DNA from: Patescibacteria group bacterium
GTDB lineage: Bacteria; Patescibacteriota; Patescibacteriia; JAHIZJ01
NCBI GenBank assembly: GCA_028714495.1
Contig: JAQTMH010000005.1
Span: 1 to 32,839 of the forward strand
DNA: 32,839 nucleotides
Reading direction: 5' to 3'
Under the pieces are notes generated by a model. The model was not told the DNA's origin. It saw nothing but the letters and a program-made list of their open reading frames with translations, and made no database searches. Shown here piece after piece: positions 16,659-25,910 of this stretch. The position numbers and the translations under genes were made by a program. Position 1 is the stretch's first letter. Each line of letters starts with the position of its first letter.

Positions 16659-19055
16659 TTAATCTTTCCCGTTTTGTTCATCCTCACCCTCAATCGATAA
16701 GTGAGGCAAAATGCGATTCAGCCACTTTGGCAACCACCAGGCCGACTTTCCTAATAGTGTCATGACTGCTGGAACGAAAGTCATGCGAACAATAAAAGCA
16801 TCCACTAGGATACCAACAGCCAGACCAAACCCAATCGATTTGATAGTTGTGTCATGATTTCCGATAAAACCGGCAAAGACGGCGACCATGATAATCGCTG
16901 CTGCGGTCACGACTTGGGCGCCCAGACTAAATCCAGTAATGATGGCTTTTCTGGCGTCGTTGGTGTGGATGTATGACTCATGCATACTAGAAACCAAGAA
17001 GAATTCGTAATCCATGGCTAGACCGAACAAAATACCAATACCGATAATGGGGATAAAGCTGACAATGGGCGCTGGACTGACCAGGCCAAAATGTCCCAAC
17101 TGGAATATAGCAACCATGGATCCAAACATGGCGGAGACTGACAGGAGAAACCCGATTGTAGCCTTAATTGGAATAAGGACGGAGCGGAAGGCAATCAGCA
17201 ACAAAATGAGAGAGAGTCCGACCACAACGGCCAGATATACGGGCAGAGCATCGGTTAACTTCTGATTGATATCATCTTGAAGAGCAGTAGTGCCGGTAAT
17301 AGCAAGAGAGACATTTTTATTTCCAGTGGAAAAAGCCTGGTTATTACGTAGATAAGAAATAAGATCGGAGGTTTTTTTATCAGATGGCGTGCTACCCGGA
17401 ATGACCTGGATCAGCCCAGCTTTGCCATCAGAGGTAACCATGGCTGGCACAGCACTTTTCACATTGTCGACCTTGGCGATAGAGGTAGCAACCATATTTA
17501 GTTGATAGAGCGGCGCATATTGCATAACCGCGGTATCAATCTTCGCTAAAGCATCCTGTTTCTGTTGTTCGCCGGCCACTTGTGCGGCAGCAATCTCTTG
17601 TTGCAACGCTTGTTGCTCGGCGAGAGTAGTCGCTTGGGCGGCCCTTGCTTGAAACTGAGCTTGCTGAGCGGCGGCCTGTTCCGATAGCTGTTTATTGAAA
17701 TCAGCCATAAGCGAATCCCTTACCGTCTGACGATCAGCATCGGTTACTACTGGAAGGTTCTCAGCGATAACAATAAGTGGAGCGTTAAATCCAGGACCGA
17801 AGGCGTTGGAGAGAAGATCATAGGCTTTTTTCTGGGTAGTGGCCTTACTGGCGTATTGGTCTGTTGGTAGTCCCAGCTGCAAGTGACTTACCGGCCAGCC
17901 GAGCAAGCCGACTATTACTAAAGAGAAGATGATGGCAACGAGCGGCTGCTTCACTATGCTTTCGCCCCAACGGTGCCAAAAACTGACGTGGCCAGTTTCA
18001 TGGAGAGCGACTGGGCCACGCTTTTGGGCTGTGGCAATCTGACCCCGCATACGACGACTAAAAAGATGTTTGCCAAAAATGCCGAGTAAAGATGGGGTGA
18101 GAGTGATAGCAACCAAACCCGCGAAAGCGATTGTAGCGGCAGCAGACAACCCCATAACGGTCATGAAGGGGATGTGAACTACGCTTAGGGCGGACAGGGC
18201 AATTATGACCGTACCGGCAGCAAAAATGACGGCATTACCGGCCGTACCGACCGCTCGTCCCGCCGCTTCCTTAAATCCGTGACCAGCCAATAGTAGACTA
18301 CGATATTTAGAAATAATAAATAACGAATAATCAATGCCGACAGCTAGCCCAAGCATGGCCGCTAAGATCGGTGTAGTGGAATTAATATCGACGACCTGAC
18401 TCAGTGCGAATAGACCCGCGATGCCAGTAGCGACACTTACTAGAGCGCTAATGATGGGCATGCCAGCCGCTACCAATGATCCGAAAGTAAGGATTAAAAC
18501 CATTAGAGCGATAAGCAAACCACTCATCTCAGTAAATCCGATAATCTTATCTGGAATCCAACTAACGAGATTGCCGCCCCGCTCCACTTCTAGGCCGTTG
18601 CCGTTTAATTGTTCCGTTATTTTTGCGATGGCGCTTAAAGTATCCTTGCTAATCTCACCCTGCCCATCTTTAAGTTGTATTTCAGCGTAGGCAGTTTTAC
18701 CGTCACGAGAAATTGCGGCCGGATTATCAAAAGGACTCACCGCTCCGGTTACACCGTGCACATTTCTAATATCATCCAGACTTGAAGTAATCGCCAATGT
18801 ATAATCACTAATATTTTTATCTGTAGTATGAAATACGATCCGTCCAGACCCCTTGCCGGCATTTGGAAATAATTCGCCAAGACGGTCAATTGCAACTTGG
18901 GATTGGACGCCAGGAATAGACAGGGCGCCGGAGACTGGTTTGTAAAAATGATAAGCAGCTCCAACTAAGGATAACAACACGAGCAGCCACACACCGACGG
19001 CCCACCAATGCTTTTCAAATAATTTCTCACCGATTCTATGAAGAAACTTCCCCAT
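16659..19055 (-). CDS. MMPL/RND-superfamily transporter (YdfJ-like)
   Basis: 798 aa, two TM blocks each with a GxxxDY motif (AVGIDYSLFIISKYR; GLAMDYEFFLVSSMHE); periplasmic Gln/Ala-rich coiled-coil segment. Confidence 0.93.
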   Translation of the reverse strand: MGKFLHRIGEKLFEKHWWAVGVWLLVLLSLVGAAYHFYKPVSGALSIPGVQSQVAIDRLGELFPNAGKGSGRIVFHTTDKNISDYTLAITSSLDDIRNVHGVTGAVSPFDNPAAISRDGKTAYAEIQLKDGQGEISKDTLSAIAKITEQLNGNGLEVERGGNLVSWIPDKIIGFTEMSGLLIALMVLILTFGSLVAAGMPIISALVSVATGIAGLFALSQVVDINSTTPILAAMLGLAVGIDYSLFIISKYRSLLLAGHGFKEAAGRAVGTAGNAVIFAAGTVIIALSALSVVHIPFMTVMGLSAAATIAFAGLVAITLTPSLLGIFGKHLFSRRMRGQIATAQKRGPVALHETGHVSFWHRWGESIVKQPLVAIIFSLVIVGLLGWPVSHLQLGLPTDQYASKATTQKKAYDLLSNAFGPGFNAPLIVIAENLPVVTDADRQTVRDSLMADFNKQLSEQAAAQQAQFQARAAQATTLAEQQALQQEIAAAQVAGEQQKQDALAKIDTAVMQYAPLYQLNMVATSIAKVDNVKSAVPAMVTSDGKAGLIQVIPGSTPSDKKTSDLISYLRNNQAFSTGNKNVSLAITGTTALQDDINQKLTDALPVYLAVVVGLSLILLLIAFRSVLIPIKATIGFLLSVSAMFGSMVAIFQLGHFGLVSPAPIVSFIPIIGIGILFGLAMDYEFFLVSSMHESYIHTNDARKAIITGFSLGAQVVTAAAIIMVAVFAGFIGNHDTTIKSIGFGLAVGILVDAFIVRMTFVPAVMTLLGKSAWWLPKWLNRILPHLSIEGEDEQNGKD

Positions 19056-19091
19056 TGTTTTTCCTTTCGTATAAATATTTTAGTGGTAATA

Positions 19092-19679
19092 TTAGAATAC
19101 AACAGCTATAATTTGATCCGATATTTTGTCTGGATTCATTTTTTTATTGAAAAATGAATATTCTAAAAGTAATCCATCCATCATACTGGTAAGTAAAGAT
19201 GTAGCAAACCGGCTATCAACTTTTTGGGTGATATTTTCGCTTACAAACACTCCTTCGATTACCGGCTGAATTAAATTTACAATTCGTTCTCTTGATTTGG
19301 TAATATGATTTTTCATTTGAGCATCAGCTGACGATAATTTTAACATGAAAGCCTTAATAAGATTCTTCTCTTTGATCCCAAAAATCAAATAATTTTTGAT
19401 TAGTTTGTGTAGCTTTTTATCAATTGTAGTCTCGTCCAGTGCTTGAGAAATAGTTAGACTCAGATCATTAAAAACATTATCAAGCACTTCTTCATAAATT
19501 TCTGCTTTGCCGGTGAAATGATAATAAAGTGCCGCTTTAGTAATATTAAGTTTTTTTGCAATATCGCTCATCGAAACACCTAAATAACTATATTCAGAGA
19601 AAATCTTACGGGCGATATCAATGATGTTTTTCCGAGTGTCTTGGATGGCTCCTTTGGGTTGTTTCGCGATTGTTTTCAT
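19092..19679 (-). CDS. TetR/AcrR-family transcriptional regulator
   Basis: N-terminal HTH GVSMSDIAKKLNITKAALYYHFTGKAEIYEEVL; upstream of and co-directional with the MMPL gene. Confidence 0.95.
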   Translation of the reverse strand: MKTIAKQPKGAIQDTRKNIIDIARKIFSEYSYLGVSMSDIAKKLNITKAALYYHFTGKAEIYEEVLDNVFNDLSLTISQALDETTIDKKLHKLIKNYLIFGIKEKNLIKAFMLKLSSADAQMKNHITKSRERIVNLIQPVIEGVFVSENITQKVDSRFATSLLTSMMDGLLLEYSFFNKKMNPDKISDQIIAVVF

Positions 19680-19700
19680 GGGTTTATTGATTCATATTCA

Positions 19701-19718
19701 ACTTACCGACCGGTAAGT
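19701..19718. promoter_or_regulatory. Candidate TetR-family operator
   Basis: ACTTACCG-AC-CGGTAAGT: perfect 8-bp half-sites with 2-bp spacer, about 22 bp upstream of the tetR start. Confidence 0.78.
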
Positions 19719-19732
19719 AGTATCAGATTATC

Positions 19733-19753
19733 AAGAGGGCCAATATCTGTCAA
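19733..19753 (-). promoter_or_regulatory. Candidate tetR-MMPL promoter (spacing short, tentative; -10 element slightly outside precise bounds)
   Basis: Minus strand reads TTGACA-gatattggccctctt-GATAAT, immediately upstream of the palindrome. Confidence 0.4.
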
Positions 19754-19816
19754 GGGCAGCCATGCCTTAAATTATCTTCTGGGAAAATAGCCAAAACATC
19801 CTTACAATGCTTATAT

Positions 19817-19960
19817 AACTGGGCACCTAACCCTAATTGCCCACCAGTTAGAGTGATGATCAAATAGAAAGCCAACCATATACTCAACATAGTACTGGAT
19901 TAATAGGGTCGGGATTTGTAGGTTCCCCCGGACCCTGATCCGGGGCTACTCCACCCACCA
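19817..19960 (+). repeat. Decayed second copy of the tRNA-Tyr-derived block
   Basis: AACTGGGCACCTAA...TGCCCACCAGTT (tRNA-Tyr ends, middle missing); CTGGATTAATAGGGTCGGGATTTGTAGGTTC (19895-19925) matches 16419-16449 at 28/31; hairpin CCCCGGA-ccctga-TCCGGGG (19926-19945); then CTACTCCACCCACCA. Confidence 0.78.
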
Positions 19961-20136
19961 GATATTTCTAAGCCAGACAGCCTGCCCAAGCACCCATTGT
20001 GTTGCCGGGTATTATAATACTCCTACAAGCCGGAGCATTTTTTTATTGATTGTTATCTATTGACAAAACTATCGCTTAGAGTAATTTCAAATGTAACGAG
20101 GAAAACAAACACAGACCTTTGAAATAAGGGGGTTGT

Positions 20137-21063
20137 ATGAGAGCCTTAGTTTTTCCCGGACAGGGGACGCAGTTCGTGGGTATGGGCGAAGCAGAATTCA
20201 AAGCCGGAGGTGAATTCAGAAAGTTGTGCGATCAGGCAAATCAGATCCTGGGGCGGGATCTGACCAGCATCATGTTTAACGGGCCAGCCGACCTACTGAA
20301 CCAGACAGTCAATACTCAGCCTGCCATCTTCTTGTACTGCTGCGGTCTTCTGAACGAGATGGCGGCAACGCCTTCTAATTGCCTGCTAAGCGGCCACTCA
20401 ATCGGTGAATACGTCGCTTACTACTTCTCCGGAGCAATCTCATTCGAAGATTGTCTGACTGTGGTTGGAAAACGCGCTGAGGGCATGCAAAGGGCGAGCC
20501 GGATAAATCCCGGAACAATGGCAGCGATTATCGGACTGGATGGTGAGCTAATCGACACCTGGTGTTTCAGAGTTGTCGTATCAGTCGGCCCAGTTTACAT
20601 CGCCTGTTTCAATTCACCGGATCAAACGGTGATCAGCGGCTGTCGGAAAGCAGTCGAGGAAGTTCTCAGGGAAGCTGAGGAGGCTGGAGCCAGGAGAGCT
20701 GAAGTAATTCCAGTCTCTGGAGCATTCCACACTCCCTTAATGAAACCAGCTGAAGTGTTGTTGAGGCAGGCTTTAGATTCGGTTGCCATGACAAACCCAA
20801 GTGTACCTGTCTTTGCCAACGTTGATGGCAGCCAGGTAATATCCTGCGAAAGAATCCATCCGAACCTGATGCTCCAGCTGACTTCTCCGGTTCAATGGGT
20901 AACTGTAGTAAACAGAATGTATGATGAAGGAGCGGATGAATTCATCGAGATTGGCCCAGGTAAGGTCCTCCGAGGATTGATCAGAAGGATTGTCCCTGGG
21001 ATGAGGGTAACTAACATCAGTGACTTCGCGCAAGCCAGATCATTTCGGGACGCCGCCACCTAG
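20137..21063 (+). CDS. fabD: Malonyl-CoA:ACP transacylase (FabD/AT family)
   Basis: LVFPGQGTQFVGMG, GHSIGEY nucleophile elbow, SGAFHTPLM catalytic His; AAGGGGG Shine-Dalgarno before ATG. Confidence 0.93.
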   Translation: MRALVFPGQGTQFVGMGEAEFKAGGEFRKLCDQANQILGRDLTSIMFNGPADLLNQTVNTQPAIFLYCCGLLNEMAATPSNCLLSGHSIGEYVAYYFSGAISFEDCLTVVGKRAEGMQRASRINPGTMAAIIGLDGELIDTWCFRVVVSVGPVYIACFNSPDQTVISGCRKAVEEVLREAEEAGARRAEVIPVSGAFHTPLMKPAEVLLRQALDSVAMTNPSVPVFANVDGSQVISCERIHPNLMLQLTSPVQWVTVVNRMYDEGADEFIEIGPGKVLRGLIRRIVPGMRVTNISDFAQARSFRDAAT

Positions 21064-21080
21064 ATCGGCGCCCTTTTTTT
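21047..21080 (+). terminator. Rho-independent terminator overlapping the fabD stop
   Basis: GGGACGCCG...CGGCGCCC followed by TTTTTTT; contains TAG at 21061-21063. Confidence 0.8.
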
Positions 21081-21127
21081 AATAAAAAAATCTCGTCAAG
21101 AGATCACTTAAAATTGTTAGCCTTTAA

Positions 21128-21613
21128 CTAATTAAACGTAAACGCGATCCAATCGCCCAAGTAGTATGACAATACTACAACCAAACCCGTTATTAATACG
21201 TGCTCGCTGATTACTTTCCAAATTTTATCATTTTTAGACTTGGCAATAAATAAGCTCAAGACACTTACCAAGAACAAACCCCAGATTACACAAATAATTA
21301 CCGCTGTTTGTAAATTAAACAGCAATACCGGAACCAAAAAAGTCATGGCCACAACAAATTTTGAAAGCATGGTTGCTAAAGTTGATTCCCAAATTTCGCG
21401 AGTGGTATTTCCGTCTTTTGATTCCTCGGAAACATGGATACCTAAGCCATCAGAAAAGGCATCAGCCACGGCAATGGTCAGAATGCCGCCGATAACCGCG
21501 ATTTTTAGATTGGTGCCAGTCCATAACCCAACTAGTAATCCGAGAGTGGTAATTACTCCAGAGGTCATGCCAAAGCTTACGCCGGTAATCCAAGATTTTC
21601 TAGATAATCCCAT
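21128..21613 (-). CDS. Small polytopic membrane protein, VIT1/CCC1-like
   Basis: 161 aa; GVSFGMTSGVITTLGLLVGLWTGTNLKIAVIGGILTIAVADAFSDGLGIHVSEES, then three hydrophobic helices; family assignment tentative. Confidence 0.6.
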   Translation of the reverse strand: MGLSRKSWITGVSFGMTSGVITTLGLLVGLWTGTNLKIAVIGGILTIAVADAFSDGLGIHVSEESKDGNTTREIWESTLATMLSKFVVAMTFLVPVLLFNLQTAVIICVIWGLFLVSVLSLFIAKSKNDKIWKVISEHVLITGLVVVLSYYLGDWIAFTFN

Positions 21614-21745
21614 GGGTTGTCGATATTAATTAGCATAATTATTATACACCAATTAAATGTGGATAAACAGGTCTGACCCGAAAAAATATCTGGCAAAGGG
21701 TTTTCTTATAGATTTTTATTGGTTTTTTTGTTAAGATATGACAGT

Positions 21746-22609
21746 ATGAATGATCAAATAGACGTGTCGATTGTCATTGTTTCGTGGAGAGTAAAGAGGC
21801 TGCTTCGCCAGTGCTTAGCCTCTATTTATCATGAGACAAAGTCTATTAATTTCGAGGTTTTTGTGGTAGATAATGCTTCATCTGACGGCACGGAAGAAAT
21901 GGTCAAAGGAGAATTCCCAGAAGTTAAACTCATTGTTAACAAAGAAAATCTCGGTTTTGCCAAAGCCAATAATCAGGCTTTAAGCCTGGCCCGGGGTGAC
22001 TTTTTGTTGGTCTTGAACCCAGACACAGAAATTATCAATAACGCGGTTGAAAAAACTGTTAAGTTCATGCGGCAAACAAGCACTGCCGGAGTCACTGGCT
22101 GTCGGCTTCTAAACCCGGACAAAACGTCGCAACCGTCGGTCCGGGGTTTCCCCACGCTTTCGGCTATCAGCTTGCTGATGCTAAAGTTGCATCGAGTATT
22201 AACAAACTTGCCGACCTTTAAAAAATATTTCGGTAAATCAATTGATTACAATAAAACCCAAGAAGTCGATCAGGTGATGGGCGCCTTTTTTATGATTCGC
22301 AGAGAGCTGGTTAGAAAGATCGGTATTTTCGATGAAAAATTCTTTATTTGGTTTGAGGAGGTTGATTATTGCTATCGGGCAAAGCTGGCGGGCTGGCGCG
22401 TGTATTATTTTGCCGGGGCGGAAATAATCCATCATTATGGCCAAAGCTTTAACCAGCTGCTAAACGTCCGCAAACAAACATGGCTAAATCGAAGCGCTTT
22501 GCGCTACTTTAGGAAACACCATTCAATTTTTGCCTATTTATTGCTATTATTAATTTATCCGTTCAGTATCTTAATAAGCCTATTAGTACAAATTCTTAAG
22601 TTAAAATGA
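21746..22609 (+). CDS. Family 2 glycosyltransferase (rhamnosyltransferase-like)
   Basis: VSIVIVSWRVKRLLRQCLASI..., VVDNASSDGTEEMV, NPDTEI motifs; start at 21746 (MNDQIDVS) preferred over 21719. Confidence 0.9.
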   Translation: MNDQIDVSIVIVSWRVKRLLRQCLASIYHETKSINFEVFVVDNASSDGTEEMVKGEFPEVKLIVNKENLGFAKANNQALSLARGDFLLVLNPDTEIINNAVEKTVKFMRQTSTAGVTGCRLLNPDKTSQPSVRGFPTLSAISLLMLKLHRVLTNLPTFKKYFGKSIDYNKTQEVDQVMGAFFMIRRELVRKIGIFDEKFFIWFEEVDYCYRAKLAGWRVYYFAGAEIIHHYGQSFNQLLNVRKQTWLNRSALRYFRKHHSIFAYLLLLLIYPFSILISLLVQILKLK

Positions 22610-24114
22610 ACATCGCGTTGTTTAATCGTAAATTTCTAGTCAGCCTGACATTAATCTTGATTGTCTTTGGTTTAAGCTTTTTAGGCTGGAATTATCCAAA
22701 TATCTCTCCGATAATTTTTTGGTTGTCAATTGCCACGACGCTAATAATTGCCTGGAAGAGGCTAGACCTCGCTCTGATAATTCTGTTTGTCGAACTGATT
22801 ATCGGCTCAAAGGGATATTTATTTTCGTGGGTTTACGGAAACCTGACTATTTCGATCAGGTTGGGTCTTTTTTTGGCCGTGATCGCGGTTTGGGCAGTTA
22901 AATATTTAATTAGGGGAAAGGTAAGCTTTCGCTCTTCCAAGCTTTTCTGGCCGTTTATTGGTTTTTTAGCGATATATCTCTGGGGAATTCTAAACGCTAT
23001 TTTCAGGCACAATGTTTATAAAAATATATTTTTTGACGCCAATGGCTATCTCTATTTTGGCTTGATATTCGTTATCTATGAAGCCATAAAGAACAAGGAG
23101 CAATTATTATCCTTGGTTCAAGCGGTTGCCGCGGCAATCGTGGGACTGGGAATAAAGACCATGGTTTTGTTGGTTTTATTCGCTGGGAAATTCGCTTTTT
23201 TACCTGACATATATCGCTGGGTGCGTGACACCAGGTTAGATGAAATAACTTTGATTAGCCATAACTTCTATCGGGTTTTTAATCAATCGCATGTTTACAG
23301 CCTTTTTGGCACGATAATATTTTTGGTAATTTTGTCTCTGATCGGGAGAAAATACCTGGGCAAAAACTATATACCAATTTGCCTGGTGTTTCTATCAGCC
23401 AGTTTGAGCCTGATTATCAGCTATTCGAGAAGTTTTTGGCTGTCCCTGGCGGCAACCTTTATTATTATGCTGATATTGTTTGTAAAAAAATATAGGTTTG
23501 GAACGGCCAAAACCATAAAATATCTAATTATTCTCATACTTGTTGTCATCGCTGAAGCTGGTTTTATCGTCGGATTGGTTTATCTACCTAATCTATTGAA
23601 AAAAGGCGGCAGTTCGTTCAGCCTGGCAAGTTTAGTCGAGGAGCGGTTGGGCGACAGTGAACAGGCCGGATTGCAGAGCCGTTGGAATTTGATTGAACCA
23701 ATGTCCAGAAAAATTGTTCACGCGCCAATTTTAGGCAATGGTTTCGGCACTGAGGTCAAATATCGCTCAGAGGACCCGCGAATAGTCGCTGAATCCGGCG
23801 GTTGGTATTCGACTTATTCCTTTGAGTGGGGATACTTAGATATTATTTTGAAGATTGGCTTGGTCGGCCTGGCTTTGTATTTAGTATTTATTTGGGCAAT
23901 ATACAAAAACGGTATTAAGGCATATCTTAATCTTGACCATGACGGCAGAGTTATAATATTAGCCTTATTATTAGGCCTCTGCGCTTTATTGATTACGCAT
24001 TTAACAACTCCGTATTTAAACCATCCGCTAGGAATTGGATATTTGTTAATTTGCGCCGTGATGTTTGAGCGTCTAGCGAATATTAATAATGGAATCATCG
24101 CCAAAACAAGTTAA
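22606..24114 (+). CDS. O-antigen ligase/polymerase-like (Wzy/WaaL) membrane protein
   Basis: 502 aa polytopic; SYSRSFWLSLAATFI and a large loop (NGFGTEV...); sits between GT2 genes. Confidence 0.8.
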   Translation: MNIALFNRKFLVSLTLILIVFGLSFLGWNYPNISPIIFWLSIATTLIIAWKRLDLALIILFVELIIGSKGYLFSWVYGNLTISIRLGLFLAVIAVWAVKYLIRGKVSFRSSKLFWPFIGFLAIYLWGILNAIFRHNVYKNIFFDANGYLYFGLIFVIYEAIKNKEQLLSLVQAVAAAIVGLGIKTMVLLVLFAGKFAFLPDIYRWVRDTRLDEITLISHNFYRVFNQSHVYSLFGTIIFLVILSLIGRKYLGKNYIPICLVFLSASLSLIISYSRSFWLSLAATFIIMLILFVKKYRFGTAKTIKYLIILILVVIAEAGFIVGLVYLPNLLKKGGSSFSLASLVEERLGDSEQAGLQSRWNLIEPMSRKIVHAPILGNGFGTEVKYRSEDPRIVAESGGWYSTYSFEWGYLDIILKIGLVGLALYLVFIWAIYKNGIKAYLNLDHDGRVIILALLLGLCALLITHLTTPYLNHPLGIGYLLICAVMFERLANINNGIIAKTS

Positions 24115-25105
24115 GGTAACAGTAAGTTTAGTTACCTGGAATTCGGTTAACGATTTGCCAGGATTTTTTGAATCCCTAGCCAGCCAGACATATAAAGATT
24201 ATCAGGTGTGGGTGATTGACAACTGCTCAAGCGATGGGACAATAGAAAAAATAAAAAATAGTTATCCCGAAATTCGTTTCATTGAAAATGATAAAAATAT
24301 CGGATACGCCGCCGGACATAATCTGGCAATTTCAAAAAGCCGGTCAGACTATGTGCTAGTAGCCAACGCGGATCTCAGGCTGGAACCCGGGTTTCTCGAA
24401 GAGCTTGTCAGAATAATAGATTCCGATTCGCATATCGGATCAGTCGGTGGCAAACTGTTAAAAATGCAAGACCCCTTGAAAATTGGAGCCGAGGCTGCTA
24501 TTATTGATACTTGCGGCATCGGGGCATATAAAAGCAGAAGGTTTGTTGACCGGGGAGAAGGCGAAGAGGACAAGGGACAATATGACAATATTGAAGAAGT
24601 TTTTGGAGTCAGCGGCGCTTTAGTTCTTTACCGACGCAGTGCTCTCGATGACGTAAAAATTCCGCCCGGACAATATTTTGATGAAGAGTATTTTATGTAT
24701 CGGGAAGACATAGATCTGGCTTGGCGATTTCGTCAGCGAAGCTGGAAAAGCTTCTATTCACCCAGGGCCCTTGCTTGGCACCGTCGCTCGACTACGAGGC
24801 AGGGGAGTGATTGGCAGATTTTGAAAAACCGCCGGAAGAAATCGCCCCTGATAAAAAGCTTGTCCTATCGCAATCACTGCTACACGCTAATTAAGAATTT
24901 GCCCTGGCCCGATATGTTCTGGTGGTTTCCCTGGATATTTTGGTACGAACTTAGAAAATTTGTTTATTTAGTCTTATTTGAACCGAGAACGTTGCTTATG
25001 GATTTTCAAATAGTTAGCCATTTACCAATAATGTTAAACCGAAGGCGCCTGATTCAGAAAAGGCGAACCACTAGCTTAAAAGAATTGCGCAGCTGGTTTA
25101 AATAA
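24089..25105 (+). CDS. Family 2 glycosyltransferase
   Basis: VTVSLVTWNSVNDLPGFFESLASQTYKDYQVWVIDNCSSDGT; overlaps the previous ORF end. Confidence 0.9.
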   Translation: MESSPKQVKVTVSLVTWNSVNDLPGFFESLASQTYKDYQVWVIDNCSSDGTIEKIKNSYPEIRFIENDKNIGYAAGHNLAISKSRSDYVLVANADLRLEPGFLEELVRIIDSDSHIGSVGGKLLKMQDPLKIGAEAAIIDTCGIGAYKSRRFVDRGEGEEDKGQYDNIEEVFGVSGALVLYRRSALDDVKIPPGQYFDEEYFMYREDIDLAWRFRQRSWKSFYSPRALAWHRRSTTRQGSDWQILKNRRKKSPLIKSLSYRNHCYTLIKNLPWPDMFWWFPWIFWYELRKFVYLVLFEPRTLLMDFQIVSHLPIMLNRRRLIQKRRTTSLKELRSWFK

Positions 25106-25106
25106 T

Positions 25107-25910
25107 ATGGATATATCGATCATCATATTAAACTACAAGTCAAAGGGATTAACCAAGCAGTGCTTGCGCGGCATTGAGTTAATTAAGCCAAAGAGGGAAT
25201 ACGAGATTATCGTAGTGGACAATGCCTCAAATGATGGAACAGCGGAAATGGTTAGAAATGAATTTCCCGGCGTAAAATTGGTTGTCTCTCCGCGTAATTG
25301 TGGCTTTGCCGCGGGCAATAACTTGGGTATACGCCAGGCCACCGGTAAATATATTATGATTTTGAATCCGGACGTGGCCCTGTTAAGTGATTCAATCGAG
25401 GTGCTTTATAGATTTATGGAGGATCATCCGGAGGTCGGTTTGGCCGGGCCAAAGCTGATTAACCCGGATGGGACTGTCCAAGCTTCCTGTCGAACCTTTC
25501 CGACGCCCAAGATAATATTCTATCGTCGTTCCCCGCTAGGTAAATTGACCGGCCCAAAAAAGGTTCTGAGGGAACATTTAATGCTTGAGTGGGACCATGG
25601 AGAAAACCGAGCCGTTGACTGGATGATCGGAGCCTGTTTTATCGTCAGGGCCGAGACCTTGGAAAAAATTGGCCTACTTGATGAACGATTTTTCCTTTAT
25701 CTCGAAGACGTTGACTGGTGCCGGCGTTTCTGGCAAGCTGGATATAAAGTCTATTACGTGGCTGACGCCGAAATGGTGCACTACCATCAGCGCTTGTCGG
25801 CTGAAAGCCCAGGACTAGGCGGGATTTTAAGCTACGCGACAAGAATTCATATTATCAGCGCCATAAAGTATTTTGCTAAATGGAATGGCGTAAAGAATAA
25901 AAATATATGA
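25107..25910 (+). CDS. Family 2 glycosyltransferase (rhamnosyltransferase-like)
   Basis: ISIIILNYKSKGLTKQCL, VVDNASNDGTAEMVRNEFP, LNPDVAL. Confidence 0.92.
   Translation: MDISIIILNYKSKGLTKQCLRGIELIKPKREYEIIVVDNASNDGTAEMVRNEFPGVKLVVSPRNCGFAAGNNLGIRQATGKYIMILNPDVALLSDSIEVLYRFMEDHPEVGLAGPKLINPDGTVQASCRTFPTPKIIFYRRSPLGKLTGPKKVLREHLMLEWDHGENRAVDWMIGACFIVRAETLEKIGLLDERFFLYLEDVDWCRRFWQAGYKVYYVADAEMVHYHQRLSAESPGLGGILSYATRIHIISAIKYFAKWNGVKNKNI

Noticed and set aside
16460-16765. Plus ORF of 101 aa (MAGSRIPFVVLYKGAGES...)
   Set aside because: It runs through tRNA fragments and hairpins and into antisense MMPL; no protein-like features.
17886-17893. ACTTACCG within the MMPL gene as a second TetR half-site
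   Set aside because: Only one half-site with no inverted partner at 2 bp; likely chance.
20009-20047. GTATTATAATAC palindrome and CTCC...GGAG with following T-run as a terminator before fabD
   Set aside because: GC stem is only about 4 bp with an unclear upstream transcript; too weak to call.
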